NCBI RefSeq assembly: GCF_018991925.1
Contig: NW_024744357.1
Location: 5,840,740 to 5,904,739 of the forward strand
DNA: 64,000 bases
Source of the DNA: Homarus americanus
Taxonomy: Eukaryota > Arthropoda > Malacostraca > Decapoda > Nephropidae
Reading direction: 5' to 3'
The notes under the pieces are model-generated. The model was given only the letters and a program-made list of their open reading frames with translations, did no database searches and was not told where the DNA came from. This document shows positions 43,401-53,174 of this stretch, piece by piece. The stretch's first letter is position 1. Each line of letters opens with the position of its first letter. Both the position numbers and the translations under genes were made by a program.

Positions 43401-43832
43401 GTACACCCATTTTGTGATGTCTTATTTAATATTTCTTTATTTAAATGACATATATTTTATTATGTTGTACTGTACATGTTCCTTATATATGGTTTATTTA
43501 GAAAGTGTCTTGATGCTTCATTGTTTATGCTTGTGAACACATTGCATAGGTCAACTTCAGCTAAAAAAAATTTACTCCTCTGTAGGCAGCACAAATGGGT
43601 TTAAAATTTTACTATCATAATTTGTCTTAAATTACAGAATGTTTAAACAGTGTACATGTGTATGAGTTGCTTATATTACCAGATATTCATGAATAAAGAT
43701 GCAAGTTAACTGTTTTTGTTTTTTTCATCATCTGTGGAAATTTGGTTTCATTAGTTATATACATTAAAGTTCTCAGTTTATGCAGGAAGTACAGTTACCC
43801 ACATAATGTCCTGTTGAGGTCCACTCCTGCTG
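40480..43832 (+). other. Myo6 3' UTR and intergenic region
   Basis: A/T-rich with no coding signal. Several AATAAA hexamers occur (for example near 41129, 42523 and 43693), so the polyadenylation site cannot be fixed. No transposon with clear ends was found. Confidence 0.5.
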
Positions 43833-45258
43833 CCATGCTGTGGGGTGCCTTGCTGGCCCCTGCCGTGGGGTGCCTTGCTGGCCCCTGCCGTGGGGTGCCG
43901 TGCTGGCCCCTGCCGTGGGTGCCTTGCTGGTCCATGCCGTGCTGGCCCCTGCCGTGGGGTGCCGTGCTGGCCCCTGCCGTGGGGTGCCGTGCTGGCCCCT
44001 GCCGTGGGGTGCCGTGCTGGCGCCGTGCTGGCCCCCTGGCGCTGGTGCCGTGCTGGCCCCTGCCGTGGTGCCGTGCTGGCCCCTGCCGTGGCCTGGCCTG
44101 CCGGGTGCCGTGCTGGCCCCTGCCGTGGTGCCGTGCTGGCCCCCTGCCGGGTGCCGTGCTGGCCTGCCGTGGTGCCGTGCTGGCCCCTGCCGTGTGCCCC
44201 TGGCCCCCTGCCGTGGGGTGCCGACACTGCCCGTGCTGGCCACTGCCGGGGGTGCCGTGCTGGCCTCTGCCGTGGTGCCGTGCTAGCCCCTGCCGCGTGG
44301 TGCCATGCTGGCCCCTGCCGTGGGGTGCCGTGCTGGCCCCTGCCGTGGGGTGCCATGCGGCCCCTGTCGTGTGCCGTGCTGGCCACTGCTGTGGGTGCGT
44401 GCTGGCCCTGTGGGGTGCCCTGCGTGCGCTGGCCCCGTGTGGTGCTGCTGGCCCCTGCCATGTGGTGCCGTGCTGGCCACTGCTGTGGGTGCCGCTGGCC
44501 CCCGTGGTGCCGTGCTGGCCCCTGCCGTGTGCTGGCAAGTGGGTGCCGTGCTGGCCTCTGCGTGGGTGCCGTGCTGGCCCTGCTGTGGTGCCATGCTGGC
44601 CCCTGCCGTGGGGTGCCATGCGGCCCCTGTCTGGTGCTGTGTGGTGCCGTGCTGGCCCTGCTGTGGGGTGCCATGCTGGCCTGCTGTGGTGCCGTGCTGG
44701 CCCTGCCGGTGGTGCCGTGCTGGCCCCTGCTGGTGCTGTGCTGGCCCTGCCGTGTGGTGCCATGCTGGCCCCCCTGTGCATGCCGTGGTGTGCTGGCCCC
44801 TGTGCCATGCTGGTGTGTGGTGCCATGCTGGCCCCTGCATGTGGTGCTGTGCTGGCCCCTGCTGTGAGGTGCCATGCTGGCCATTGCTGCCCCTGGCCTG
44901 CCCGTGCTGGCCCTGCCGTGTGGTGCCGTGCTGGCCCCTGCTGTGGGGTGCCATGCTGTGGTGCTGGCACTGCCGTGTGGTGCCGTGCTGGCCCCTGCTG
45001 TGGGTGCCATGCTGGCCCCTGCCGTGGGTGCCGTGCTGGCCCCTGCCGTGGTGTGGTGCTGGCCCCTGCTGTGGGTGGCGTGCTGGCCCCTGCCGTGTGG
45101 TGCCGTGCTGGCCCCTGCCGTTCTGGCCCCTGCTGTGGGGTGCCGTTCTGGCCCCTGCTGTGGGGTGCCGTTCTGGCCCCTGCTGTGGGGTGCCGTGCTG
45201 GCCCCTGCCATGGGGTGCCATGCTGGCCAGCACGGCACCCCACGGCAGGGGCCAGCAT
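43833..45258. repeat. 25-bp GC-rich minisatellite, open in all six frames
   Basis: About 57 copies of a 25-mer (GGTGCCGTGCTGGCCCCTGC then CGTGG) with indel variants. The + strand unit has no A, and the - strand unit no T, so stop codons cannot occur in either; this alone explains open frames up to 530 codons (43742-45334). The last 30 bp (45227-45256) are a unit in inverted orientation, forming a hairpin with the preceding copy. Coding is unlikely: no splice context, low complexity, and rival frames on both strands. Confidence 0.95.
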
Positions 45259-45736
45259 GTTAAATTTTCATGACTATTATAGGCTGCAAGTGAAAGTTAC
45301 ACAACTATTTAACATGCCCTGTCTTCTTTCATAACAATCACACAAAGGAAAATTTATAATAAGTGTTTGATAACTTTTCAACTACGCTATTATCACATTT
45401 ACCAAAAGTAAAGGACTCGCATTAGTAAACACACTACATATACCCATACCATTATAGCGTACTGTTTTGGCAGGGTCTCTTATTTGGCCTCACAACATAC
45501 GTACATGAAATACATCCAACACTCAGGATTGAGGTAGAAGAGAAAGTCACAATGTGTTTCCCGTAATATATATTGTTGCACAGCACAGTGTTAAAGAGAT
45601 ACTAAGTCGGGCGAAGCTTGCTCAAAGTTCCTGTAGGGCGAGGAGCTTTCTGAGGGAGCGTGTGTGTGGAGCTGTTGAGAGATGTTGCTTGCTGGTGGCG
45701 ATAAGTAGAAAGAGGTCGATGAAGGCCAGGTGAGGT

Positions 45737-45744
45737 CTTATATA
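45737..45744 (-). promoter_or_regulatory. TATA-box-like element, left arm
   Basis: TATATAAG followed by ACCT on the - strand, in the left arm of the inverted repeat and directed leftward. No convincing coding frame was found downstream on the - strand. Confidence 0.4.
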
Positions 45745-46022
45745 ACCGCGGTAGGCGTGGCTTGATGGTAGGCGTCGCTGGTTACCTGACCCTGACCACG
45801 AGGGATACGCCGGGGGGTCGGCCAGTCAGCGACACACGGCGTTTGTAGGGGAGGACTCCACTACAACATATCTATGACGTTGTAGTGTCTACCTCCCCTA
45901 CAAACGCTGTTTGTCGCTGAGTAGCCGACCCCGCGAATTCCCCAGTGTATGCCTCGTGGTCTAGGTCAACCAGCGCCGCCTTACATCACGGAGGTCAACT
46001 ATTAAGCCACGCCTACCTCCGC

Positions 46023-46030
46023 TATATAAG
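46023..46030 (+). promoter_or_regulatory. TATA-box-like element, right arm
   Basis: TATATAAG followed by ACCT on the + strand. About 95 bp downstream is an ATG in strong context (GCGACCATGGCG, ATG at 46125). The frame from it (MATHKLSSSGHPHQPA) is cut by the hAT insertion at 46172. With the insertion removed it runs only a few more codons to a stop, so a protein gene is not supported; an untranslated or non-coding transcript is possible. Confidence 0.4.
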
Positions 46031-46271
46031 ACCTGACCTCGTGGTGACCTACCTCTACCTACACCAACCAACAAGCAACACCTCCTCCGCTCCTGCCTGG
46101 CGGTCCTCGCTCCCGCCGGCGACCATGGCGACCCACAAGCTGTCCTCCTCTGGGCACCCTCACCAACCAGCCAGTGGCGTAGCTAGAGTGTGTGCCGCCC
46201 GGGGCGGCCCTTGAGTTTGCCGCCCCCCCCTCCGTGACCCTACAAAAAATACATATTGCACAGTGACGCAC

Positions 46272-46272
46272 T

Positions 46273-46320
<48 letters not shown>
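46272..46320. repeat. (TA)n microsatellite inside the hAT element
   Basis: Uninterrupted TA dinucleotides. Confidence 0.95.
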
Positions 46321-46323
<3 letters not shown>

Positions 46324-46357
46324 CTGTTGTCAGACAAAAGCCACCCCGATCAAAGTA

Positions 46358-46785
46358 GGGGGCTTTTGTCTGGGGGGCTTTCGTCTGGGGGGCTTTGTCT
46401 GGGTGGCTTTCGTCTTGTCTGGGGGGCTTTTTTCTGGGGGCTTTGTCTGGGGGCTTTTGTCTGGGGCTTTGTCTGGGTGGCTTTGTCTGGGTGGCTTTTT
46501 GTCTGGGGAGCTTTGTCTGGGTGGCTTTTGTCTGGGGGCTTTGTCTGGGGGCTTTTGTCTGGGGGCTTTTTTGTCTGGGGGCTTTTGTCTGGGGGCTTTT
46601 TGTCTGGGTGGCTTTTGTCTGGGTGGCTTTTGTCTGGGGGCTTTGTCTGGGGGCTTTTTGGGGCTTGTCTAAGGGTGGCTTTTGTCTGGGTGGCTTTTGT
46701 CTGGGGGGGGCTCTGGGTGGCTTTTGTCTGGGGGCTTTTGTCTGGGTGGCTTTTGTCTTTTGTCGGGGGGGCTTTTGTCTGTACC
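46358..46785. repeat. GGCTTTTGTCTGGG minisatellite
   Basis: About 28 units of 13-16 bp (GGGGGCTTTTGTCT, GGTGGCTTTGTCT and variants). Like the 25-bp array the + strand unit has no A, so stops cannot form on either strand and 138-181 codon open frames arise by composition alone. Confidence 0.93.
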
Positions 46786-47082
46786 CCAGAGAGGATAGTG
46801 TCTTAGTATAAAATCGCAATGCTGTGAAACAAAATCTTAATATTTAATCTCAGTACCGCAGCAAAGGTCACATCAATATTTTTTAACCAATACTTTAATA
46901 TTTCTTACCTTATAGTATTATGTCATCCAACCAAGTAAATAACTGGATCGAAAACACAAGAGAACTTAAAGTAGTCTAGCCTTCCCTCGTCTTGTCACGA
47001 TGGAGACTTGTGCAGAACTGAAGTGAATTGCTTGTAACTGGTGGATTGGTCGGCTGTACATGACCCGAGACTGCATGGTTTT

Positions 47083-47371
47083 GCAGCTACTGGAGACGTT
47101 AATTCATCCCTTTGTATCGGCGGCAAGTTAATCCTCGTCGTGTCTGACCTAACACCTGACCCACACCACATGAGCTCACTGGCGTACTTGTTTGAAGTTG
47201 TTTCCTTAATCCTCAACAGGTTACAGGTTGTGTGTGGGGCGGGGGGGCGCATAGCAAGGGGGTAGCTCATGACGTGGCCGTGATGATGTGGGTCAGGTGT
47301 TAGGTCAGACACGACAAGGATTAACTTGCCGCCGATACAAAGGGATGGATTAACGTCTCCAGTAGCTGCAG
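47083..47371. repeat. Inner inverted repeat of the hAT element
   Basis: GCAGCTACTGGAGACGTTAA..GACCTAACACCTGACCCACA at the left mirrors TGTTAGGTCAGACACGACAA..GTCTCCAGTAGCTGC at the right, arms near 95-105 bp. Confidence 0.88.
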
Positions 47372-48154
47372 ATATGGGTGATGAGCAGACCCAAAAGTGC
47401 CGCCCGGGGCGGACCGCCCCCCGCCCCCTAGCTACGCTAGTGCAACCAGCTCTCTCTACATCACGCTTGTAACCATGCTGCCTTCCCAGCACCAAGCTGC
47501 CCTGTACACCCAATACAACATGTATACAGTGAGTACATTGTGAGTTTCCTTCCTCCACCCCATCCTGAGTGTGAACCCAAACAACCCATACCCCCACGTC
47601 ACGGATATCTTTTCAACACAGCCAATAAATAGCGCTATTACTGAGGTATCTGTCAAGTGTAGGGTACACACATATTATACATATTTTAACTGGAGTTTTC
47701 TTACTTTGAACAGAGTATCTCTGGCACCAGCCGCCTGTATGTTATAAAGACACCACGACTGAAACTTTACAAACTACTTTTTTCTTTTAACTCTTAGAAG
47801 ATAAAAAAATTGATTAAATAACTAAAGAATAATTTTTCATTTTATCCTCACATAATTTTACATTCATTACATCTATGTATAAAAGATGATATAGACTAAT
47901 AATAATAGGCAGGTATACTGTTCGTGGTATAATTGTAACACAGGACTACCACAAGTGATCAGCCTCAAGACTAAACTTCTTCACAAATCATTACTAAATT
48001 ATTTCTCTGGAGTTATTAATAAATCTCAAACTATACCCCGTGAAAGGAAGAAGATTTACCCAACCTAAGAAGATAATACTATAAGCTGTGGAGATATAAG
48101 GAGGAAGATTGAGTGTTGTACAGGAGACTTAACACCACCATTTAACTCTTCATT

Positions 48155-48240
48155 ATGCCCTATGCCAACCAACCATCCCTTAATTTAATGGAACTTACTG
48201 AAGAAAACATTAAATTCTACATAGAAGACACAGATCTAAG
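48155..48240 (+). CDS. POLR2C: RPB3 exon 1 (residues 1-28)
   Basis: ATG at 48155: [20 protein letters not shown]. The exon is short and easy to miss. Donor GTAAAT after two bases of a Ser codon. Confidence 0.92.
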
Positions 48241-51200
48241 GTAAATGTTTTATAGGTGTTAGTGTAGTAGATGTAACCTTAGGCAGTTGTTTCACTGAAT
48301 TTTTTTTTTTAATATTCCAGATAAATTTAAACTATAACTGGATTATTATTATATTTTACAAGTTAATTTTCGGTTGTAGATATTAACAGAACTCAATGTT
48401 GATGCTTATATAGGGAGATAACAATGTTCGGTGTATTTGACATCCTGTGTACCGCCGGCGAGGTCGTGGGCTCGTAACACCGTTTCTCTGGCTATCGGTC
48501 ACTCTATGATAACCCATTATAGTAAATCCTTCTCTCCTTACACAGCCAAACTGTGGAATGTTCTGCCTTCTTCTGTGTTTCCATACCGTTTCAGCCATCC
48601 ACCTATTTGACATGAAGGTCAGAATCGTTCAAAACATCAAAATCCATCGGAAAAACATAAGTTTAACCTAACTTAACCTCACCTCGCTGGATGACCAAAA
48701 CAATAATAATACTGTAGGTTAGGTTAAGATCAGTTTGACGTCAGTAGTGGGGAAATTTCTTGAATCAATTATAGCAGATGGCATCCAATCGCATCTAGAG
48801 AAAAGCAAACTAATCTACGACTCTCAGTTCTGGTGCCCTTATTATAGAATGGATATCAATTCACTAGAGTCGGTGCAGCGAAGAATGATGAAAATGATTC
48901 CGGGACTTAGAAACCTTCCATATTAGGATAGGTTAAAGAAACTAAACTTGCATTCTCTTTAAAGATGAAGAGTGCGGGGAGATATGATAGACGTATTTAA
49001 GTGGGTGAAAGGAATCAATAAAGGGGATATAGATAAAGTTCTTATAATATTCGAGCAGGATAGGACTCGGAGCAACTGATTTAAGTTGGATAAGTTTAGG
49101 TTTAGGAGGGAGATAGGAAGGAACTGGTTCACAAATAGGGTGGTGGACGAGTGGAACAAGCTTAGCAACTTTGTAGTAAGTGCTGGAACGCTGGAAAGTT
49201 TCAAAAGGAGGCTAGATAGATTCATGGATGATAGGGAGTGGTAGTAACTCTCGACAGGAGCTGCCATGCACAGGCCAACCGGCCTATTGCAGACTCCTTA
49301 TTTTCTTATGTTCTTATGTAATGTCTGAGAACAGCTCTACCACCAGAAGTTGTTTGATTTGGGTTATTTTTTCCACACATGTTCTTATCATTATAAAAGA
49401 GGCGACATTTTCTAGAACCTAACCTAACCTAACCAACCAAAGAAAACTACCTAACCTTACTTAACTTCCTAGCTTGGGGGGTGGACCCTATGCCATATTA
49501 AACAGAAAGTACTTATTATTATATCTGGTACCAACGAAAGCAACTTCGTTGAAGCGTCATGGTGTAATTTTACATTTGTTGTGGACGTGCCAGTATGATG
49601 GGACAGAGTGGGTCGGCTGTAACCAAAGCAGGTGACAGGTGCTCCCGTATATGATAATAACAAGAAACTAAAACACATCCAATATCTCCGTTATTTGACA
49701 TTTATGAGGTAGTTTTCATAGAATTATTAAATTTATAGATTGTAAATGCCAAAGTTCTTGAATGAGATTGTTGTACATAACTAAAATAATACAATACCCC
49801 AAAATTATATATATATATAAATTATTTTGGTTTAGTTAATTATTATTTTAGGTCAGGTTTAGTTAGGTAAGGTTATCTTATGTAAATTATCTTTTAATTT
49901 ACAACAAATCTGATTACATATGTTACTGTAAAGTTCATACAGCGTGAGTCACAGGTTGTCTGACTTTTTCCTTTTAAAGAGTGAGAGAGAGAGAGAGACA
50001 AGTTACTCCATAAACTATAGAAATACTGTACCTGTACAGAAATATAATGGCCCATGAAATAATTAAAAAAAATAGAGACTACCTTATTTAAAACTTTAAT
50101 TATGCCGTGCCAGAAAGTTTTAAATCGCCCTTAAATACATTTTATGAAGAATATGGACTAACTTTATCATATATAACGAACATTTTGGTTACAGTGTGGC
50201 CAACTCCATCCGCCGAATCTTTATGGCAGAGACTCCAACAATAGCCATTGATTGGGTCCAGCTGGAGGAAAACTCTACCGTCCTGAGTGATGAGTTCATC
50301 GCTCACCGCATTGGTCTCATTCCTTTCACCTCAGATGAACGTATTGAACAGATGCAGTACTCAAGGGTAGGTAAAACTTCATCTGGTTAATGTTTGTAAT
50401 ACATTCATGAAGACGACAATGTGTATTTTGTTGTGTATTATTTTAGCCTCACTGATACTGAAACAGTTTATATAGCCAGAAAAATACAGTTACAGTCACT
50501 CACAAAATTAATGTCACCTCCTGCTACCTACTCCAAGAACCCAGAGGTTCAGACTCATGAAGCAGTAGATTGATACATTTTTCTGTCCATAAATGCTTCA
50601 GGTTCATGAGTCTGAATCTTGGGGTTCATGGAGCAGCAGAAGACGACAGTTCTTTAGTGGGTGACTGTACAGAGTGGATAATAACAACAACATTGACTTG
50701 ACTGAGACAAGTAAGGGTTTGAACCCTCTTAGTACCTGTGTCATCAAGACCCTGTACCTCATGTGCATCACTCAGTCAGGTCCAGAACTACACCATTGAC
50801 TGAGTTTCATACCCAGGCTATTCACTGAAGTATTTGAAGTAATTCCAAACTTGAATCTCTCAGGAAGATACTAGTGAAGTTAATGCTACTACTGTAAAAC
50901 CTTTCCAGGACTGCTCGTGCACAGACTACTGTCCAGAATGTTCCGTAGAATTCACACTGGATGTCAAGTGTCAGGATGACCACACTCGCCAGATCTCCAC
51001 AGCTGATCTCAAGTCCTCCGACGCCAGAGTTATTCCCGTAACGTCACGGCACCGTGAAGACGAAGCCAGCGAGTATGGAGAGTCCGATGGTGAGTCTGAG
51101 GATCAGGAGATTACTGTTGATAGAATATGTTGTATGTACAGTACGTACTATACATGTTGAGACAAAAGACCCCCAGTGCAAAGAAAAGTGTAATTACATA

Positions 51201-53174
51201 GCAGTGTTGTGAAGCATTCATCATCACACTGTACAAACATTTTGCTTCTCACATAAAATCAATTTTGTTTAGTAGATTATGGAAAGGGTTCTGAAGGGAC
51301 ATTTGTGAATTGAGGAAGGAAGTTGTGTGTTTGAACAGATTAAGAAATACAGATGAGTCTCAGCTGATGACTCAATAACTTGGTGTGCAGCTTGGGTATC
51401 TGTGAAACATTTTTGTGTACAAGGATATTGTTCATTAAATAAATGTTATGGATATGTACTATTTTTTGTATGTTGCTTTATGCTTCATCCATCTTATAAA
51501 ACAAACAGGCATGTGTGAGTTAGTAATCAATAGTATTATTATTCTACCTCTCATACATTTCCAGACATCCTTATTGTAAAGCTGCGTAAAGGTCAATCGC
51601 TGAGACTGCGAGCTTATGCAGTCAAAGGGTTTGGAAAGGAGCACGCCAAGTGGAACCCCACAAGCAGTGTAGCCTTCGAGTACGACCCTGACAATTCGCA
51701 GCGGCACACACTTCTCCCCAAGCCAGAAGAGTGGCCCAAAAGTGAATACTCCACCCTGGATGAAAATACTCGTACGTATCTTTTTATGAACTAATTTTAA
51801 GGCGATGATATATATATATGGTACCTTAGTTATATCTGTCTGTCAGGTCTTAGTAGAAAAATCATATGTAAGATTATATTGTTTCACTATGAAGAAGACT
51901 TTACCTGTGTGACCCTGGTTAACTAACTCAATCCGTTCCAGAAGGTTCGTTAAAAGTTCGTTAACCGAAACCATTGTTTCAATGGGTTTTGGATAATTGG
52001 TTCCAGCTCACGAAAATTTCCTAAATTCAACAAAAATGGTAGAAAAGTTCACTTACTTTGAGGTGTGTATGTAGAAGGCTCCTGGATGATGATGATGATG
52101 TGCATTTGAAGTGGGAGGTGGAGGAGGAGAAGGGAGAAGAGAAGGCATTGGGGTGGAAGAGAAGTCACCCCATGGCGCCATTTCACCCATAAAATTTTAG
52201 TTCTCTTGGTGTAATTCAAGATTATTTTCTTTAAATCAACACTGCACTGCCAATATGTAAAATAAATTTCAAAATGACCAATAATTTGCTTGGAAACACA
52301 GAAAAAAAGCATTTAGTTGAAGAGAGTCTCAAGCAATATGTTGTCTCCACTGAAAAGACACAAAGACTGACGCCTGTATGGTGTGTTGAGAGGCTGGATG
52401 GCGTGCCAGAAACTAGTTTCTTTACCTTCAATTATGTTCAATAATTGTTAAAATGACTAAAACATTGAATATTAAACTTTTAAAATTATTGAATAGTATA
52501 AACTTCTTGATATTTACTAAAATAGTAAGGAATTTAAGCCCTAGAACCGATTAATGTATTGGCGGACTGATACTAAAGCTGGTTGCCCGGTCAGTGCAAG
52601 CGAAAACATGTTGAGGTCGGTTCGTAAAAAATTCGTTAACCGAATTTTTGTTCGTTAACCGAATTGAAGATCCTTGTGGAAGGCAGTTCGTTAACCGAAA
52701 TTTCGTTAACCGAGGCGTTCGTTAAACGAGGGGTCACTGTACATCTATTTCTTTGACTCTTTAATGTTGTCACTCAGCTGCTCATATGATTAGAAAAAAA
52801 TCTGTGCTCATATTAATTTAAAATGGGATACTATCAGTTTCAGGAATATTGTCGAGTCTCTGAGATTATTATTATTTTTTATCACCTTGACTCTAATCCT
52901 GTCCTCCTCCTCCACCACCACCACCACCAGCTGTTGCCAACCTCAAATTATCTTGTTGAGACTTTCACCTTTCCTTCCACACTCTCATGCAGCTCAGGCT
53001 CCTTTTGATCCTACTGGCAAACCAAACAAGTTTTACTTCAACGTGGAGGCCTCGGGGGCTCTCAAACCAGAAAACATAGTACTAATGGGCATAGCCATCC
53101 TTAAAAAGAAGTTGTCAGATATCCAGAACCAGCTCACCATGGAGGCTCAGACTGATGCACTGGCTATCAACTAG
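48155..53174 (+). CDS. POLR2C: RNA polymerase II subunit RPB3, five-exon gene model (proximal last exon)
   Basis: RPB3 pairs with RPB11 to form the alpha-like assembly platform of nuclear RNA polymerase II. Exons: 48155-48240, 50195-50366, 50909-51089, 51565-51771, 52993-53174, all GT-AG with matching phases; 828 nt in total, 275 aa, the same length as the human protein. Start MPYANQP is the family N-terminus. Visible: VANSIRR and [13 protein letters not shown] (alpha-like dimer motif); zinc-ligand cluster C88-x-C90-x3-C94-x2-C97; [21 protein letters not shown]-terminal helix [13 protein letters not shown] second, equally intact last exon lies at 60408-60589. Confidence 0.95.
48440..48611 (+). 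mobile_element. LINE ORF C-terminal fragment
   Basis: A + strand frame reads [18 protein letters not shown] and then [19 protein letters not shown], ending in TGA. The RSF-x-P-x-TAxLWNxLP pattern is typical of sequence after the reverse transcriptase domain of non-LTR elements. In RPB3 intron 1. Confidence 0.55.
48728..49323 (+). mobile_element. CR1-like LINE copy, internally deleted, with 3' end
   Basis: 48728-48828 matches the reverse transcriptase part of the copy near 3647-3745 ([18 protein letters not shown]). It then jumps by internal deletion to the C-terminal region ([20 protein letters not shown]; later [15 protein letters not shown] and [12 protein letters not shown]). It ends with TTCTTATGTTCTTATG, a short tandem 3' terminus typical of CR1 elements. 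In RPB3 intron 1. Confidence 0.82.
50195..50366 (+). CDS. POLR2C: RPB3 exon 2 (residues 29-86)
   Basis: Acceptor TTACAG, donor GTAGGT. Encodes [20 protein letters not shown] and [13 protein letters not shown]. Ends in phase 0. Confidence 0.95.
50493..50667. mobile_element. MITE family A copy in RPB3 intron 2
   Basis: CAGTCACTCACAAAATTAAT at the left, TTCTTTAGTGGGTGACTG at the right, TA on both sides; central arms AGGTTCAGACTCATGAAGC and TTCATGAGTCTGAATCTTG. Confidence 0.88.
50909..51089 (+). CDS. POLR2C: RPB3 exon 3 (zinc-binding segment, residues 87-146)
   Basis: Acceptor TTTCCAG, donor [26 protein letters not shown] with the four Cys zinc ligands, then [12 protein letters not shown]. Confidence 0.95.
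51565..51771 (+). CDS. POLR2C: RPB3 exon 4 (residues 147-215)
   Basis: Acceptor TTTCCAG, donor GTACGT. Encodes [40 protein letters not shown] and [16 protein letters not shown]. Ends one base into a Pro codon, a phase both alternative last exons can accept. Confidence 0.95.
51904..52739. mobile_element. Tigger-like non-autonomous element in RPB3 intron 4
   Basis: Right end GCGTTCGTTAAACGAGGGG then TCACTG followed by TA; left end, more eroded, TGTGTGACCCTGGTTAACTA. Several inner TTCGTTAACCGAA repeats at both ends. About 836 bp. The rightmost 240 bp are shared, inverted, with 58006-58195. Confidence 0.78.
52993..53174 (+). CDS. POLR2C: RPB3 exon 5a, proximal terminal exon (residues 216-275)
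   Basis: Acceptor TCATGCAG, 182 nt, stop TAG. Encodes [20 protein letters not shown] through QTDALAIN. Compared with the human protein it keeps P219, P222, G224 and V245. No clear AATAAA immediately follows the stop. Confidence 0.94.

Larger units (their letters stand above)
45681..46083. repeat. 403-bp inverted repeat with divergent promoter-like arms
   Basis: Imperfect arms of about 190 bp. Left TTGCTTGCTGGT..AGGTCTTATATAACCGC mirrors right GCTATATAAGACCTGACC..ACCAACAAGCAACA; the inner arms are GTTTGTAGGGGAGG and CCTCCCCTACAAAC. The centre is the shorter palindrome ACTACAACATATCTATGACG then TTGTAGTG. Conserved features of both arms face outward. Confidence 0.88.
46172..47442. mobile_element. 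Non-autonomous hAT element with perfect 8-bp target duplication
   Basis: CAGTGGCGTAGCTAG at the left and CTAGCTACGCTAGTG at the right, flanked by identical CAACCAGC (46164-46171, 47443-47450). Inside: GC-rich subterminal CCGCCCGGGGCGG at both ends, a (TA)n run (46272-46320), a GGCTTTTGTCTGGG minisatellite (46358-46785), and an inner inverted repeat (47083-47371). 1,271 bp, no transposase. Confidence 0.93.

Noticed and set aside
43742..45334. 530-codon open frame and several rival long frames on both strands
   Set aside because: It lies on the 25-bp array whose + strand lacks A; six-frame openness follows from composition. No homology or splice context.
46125..46171. First coding exon of a new gene (MATHKLSSSG...)
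   Set aside because: After conceptually removing the hAT insertion the frame stops within about ten codons, and no family is recognised; kept only as a promoter-like observation.
46256..46819. Open frames of 138-181 codons rich in GFCLG or TKPPRQK
   Set aside because: By-products of the A-free GGCTTTTGTCTGGG array and the TA run inside a hAT element.
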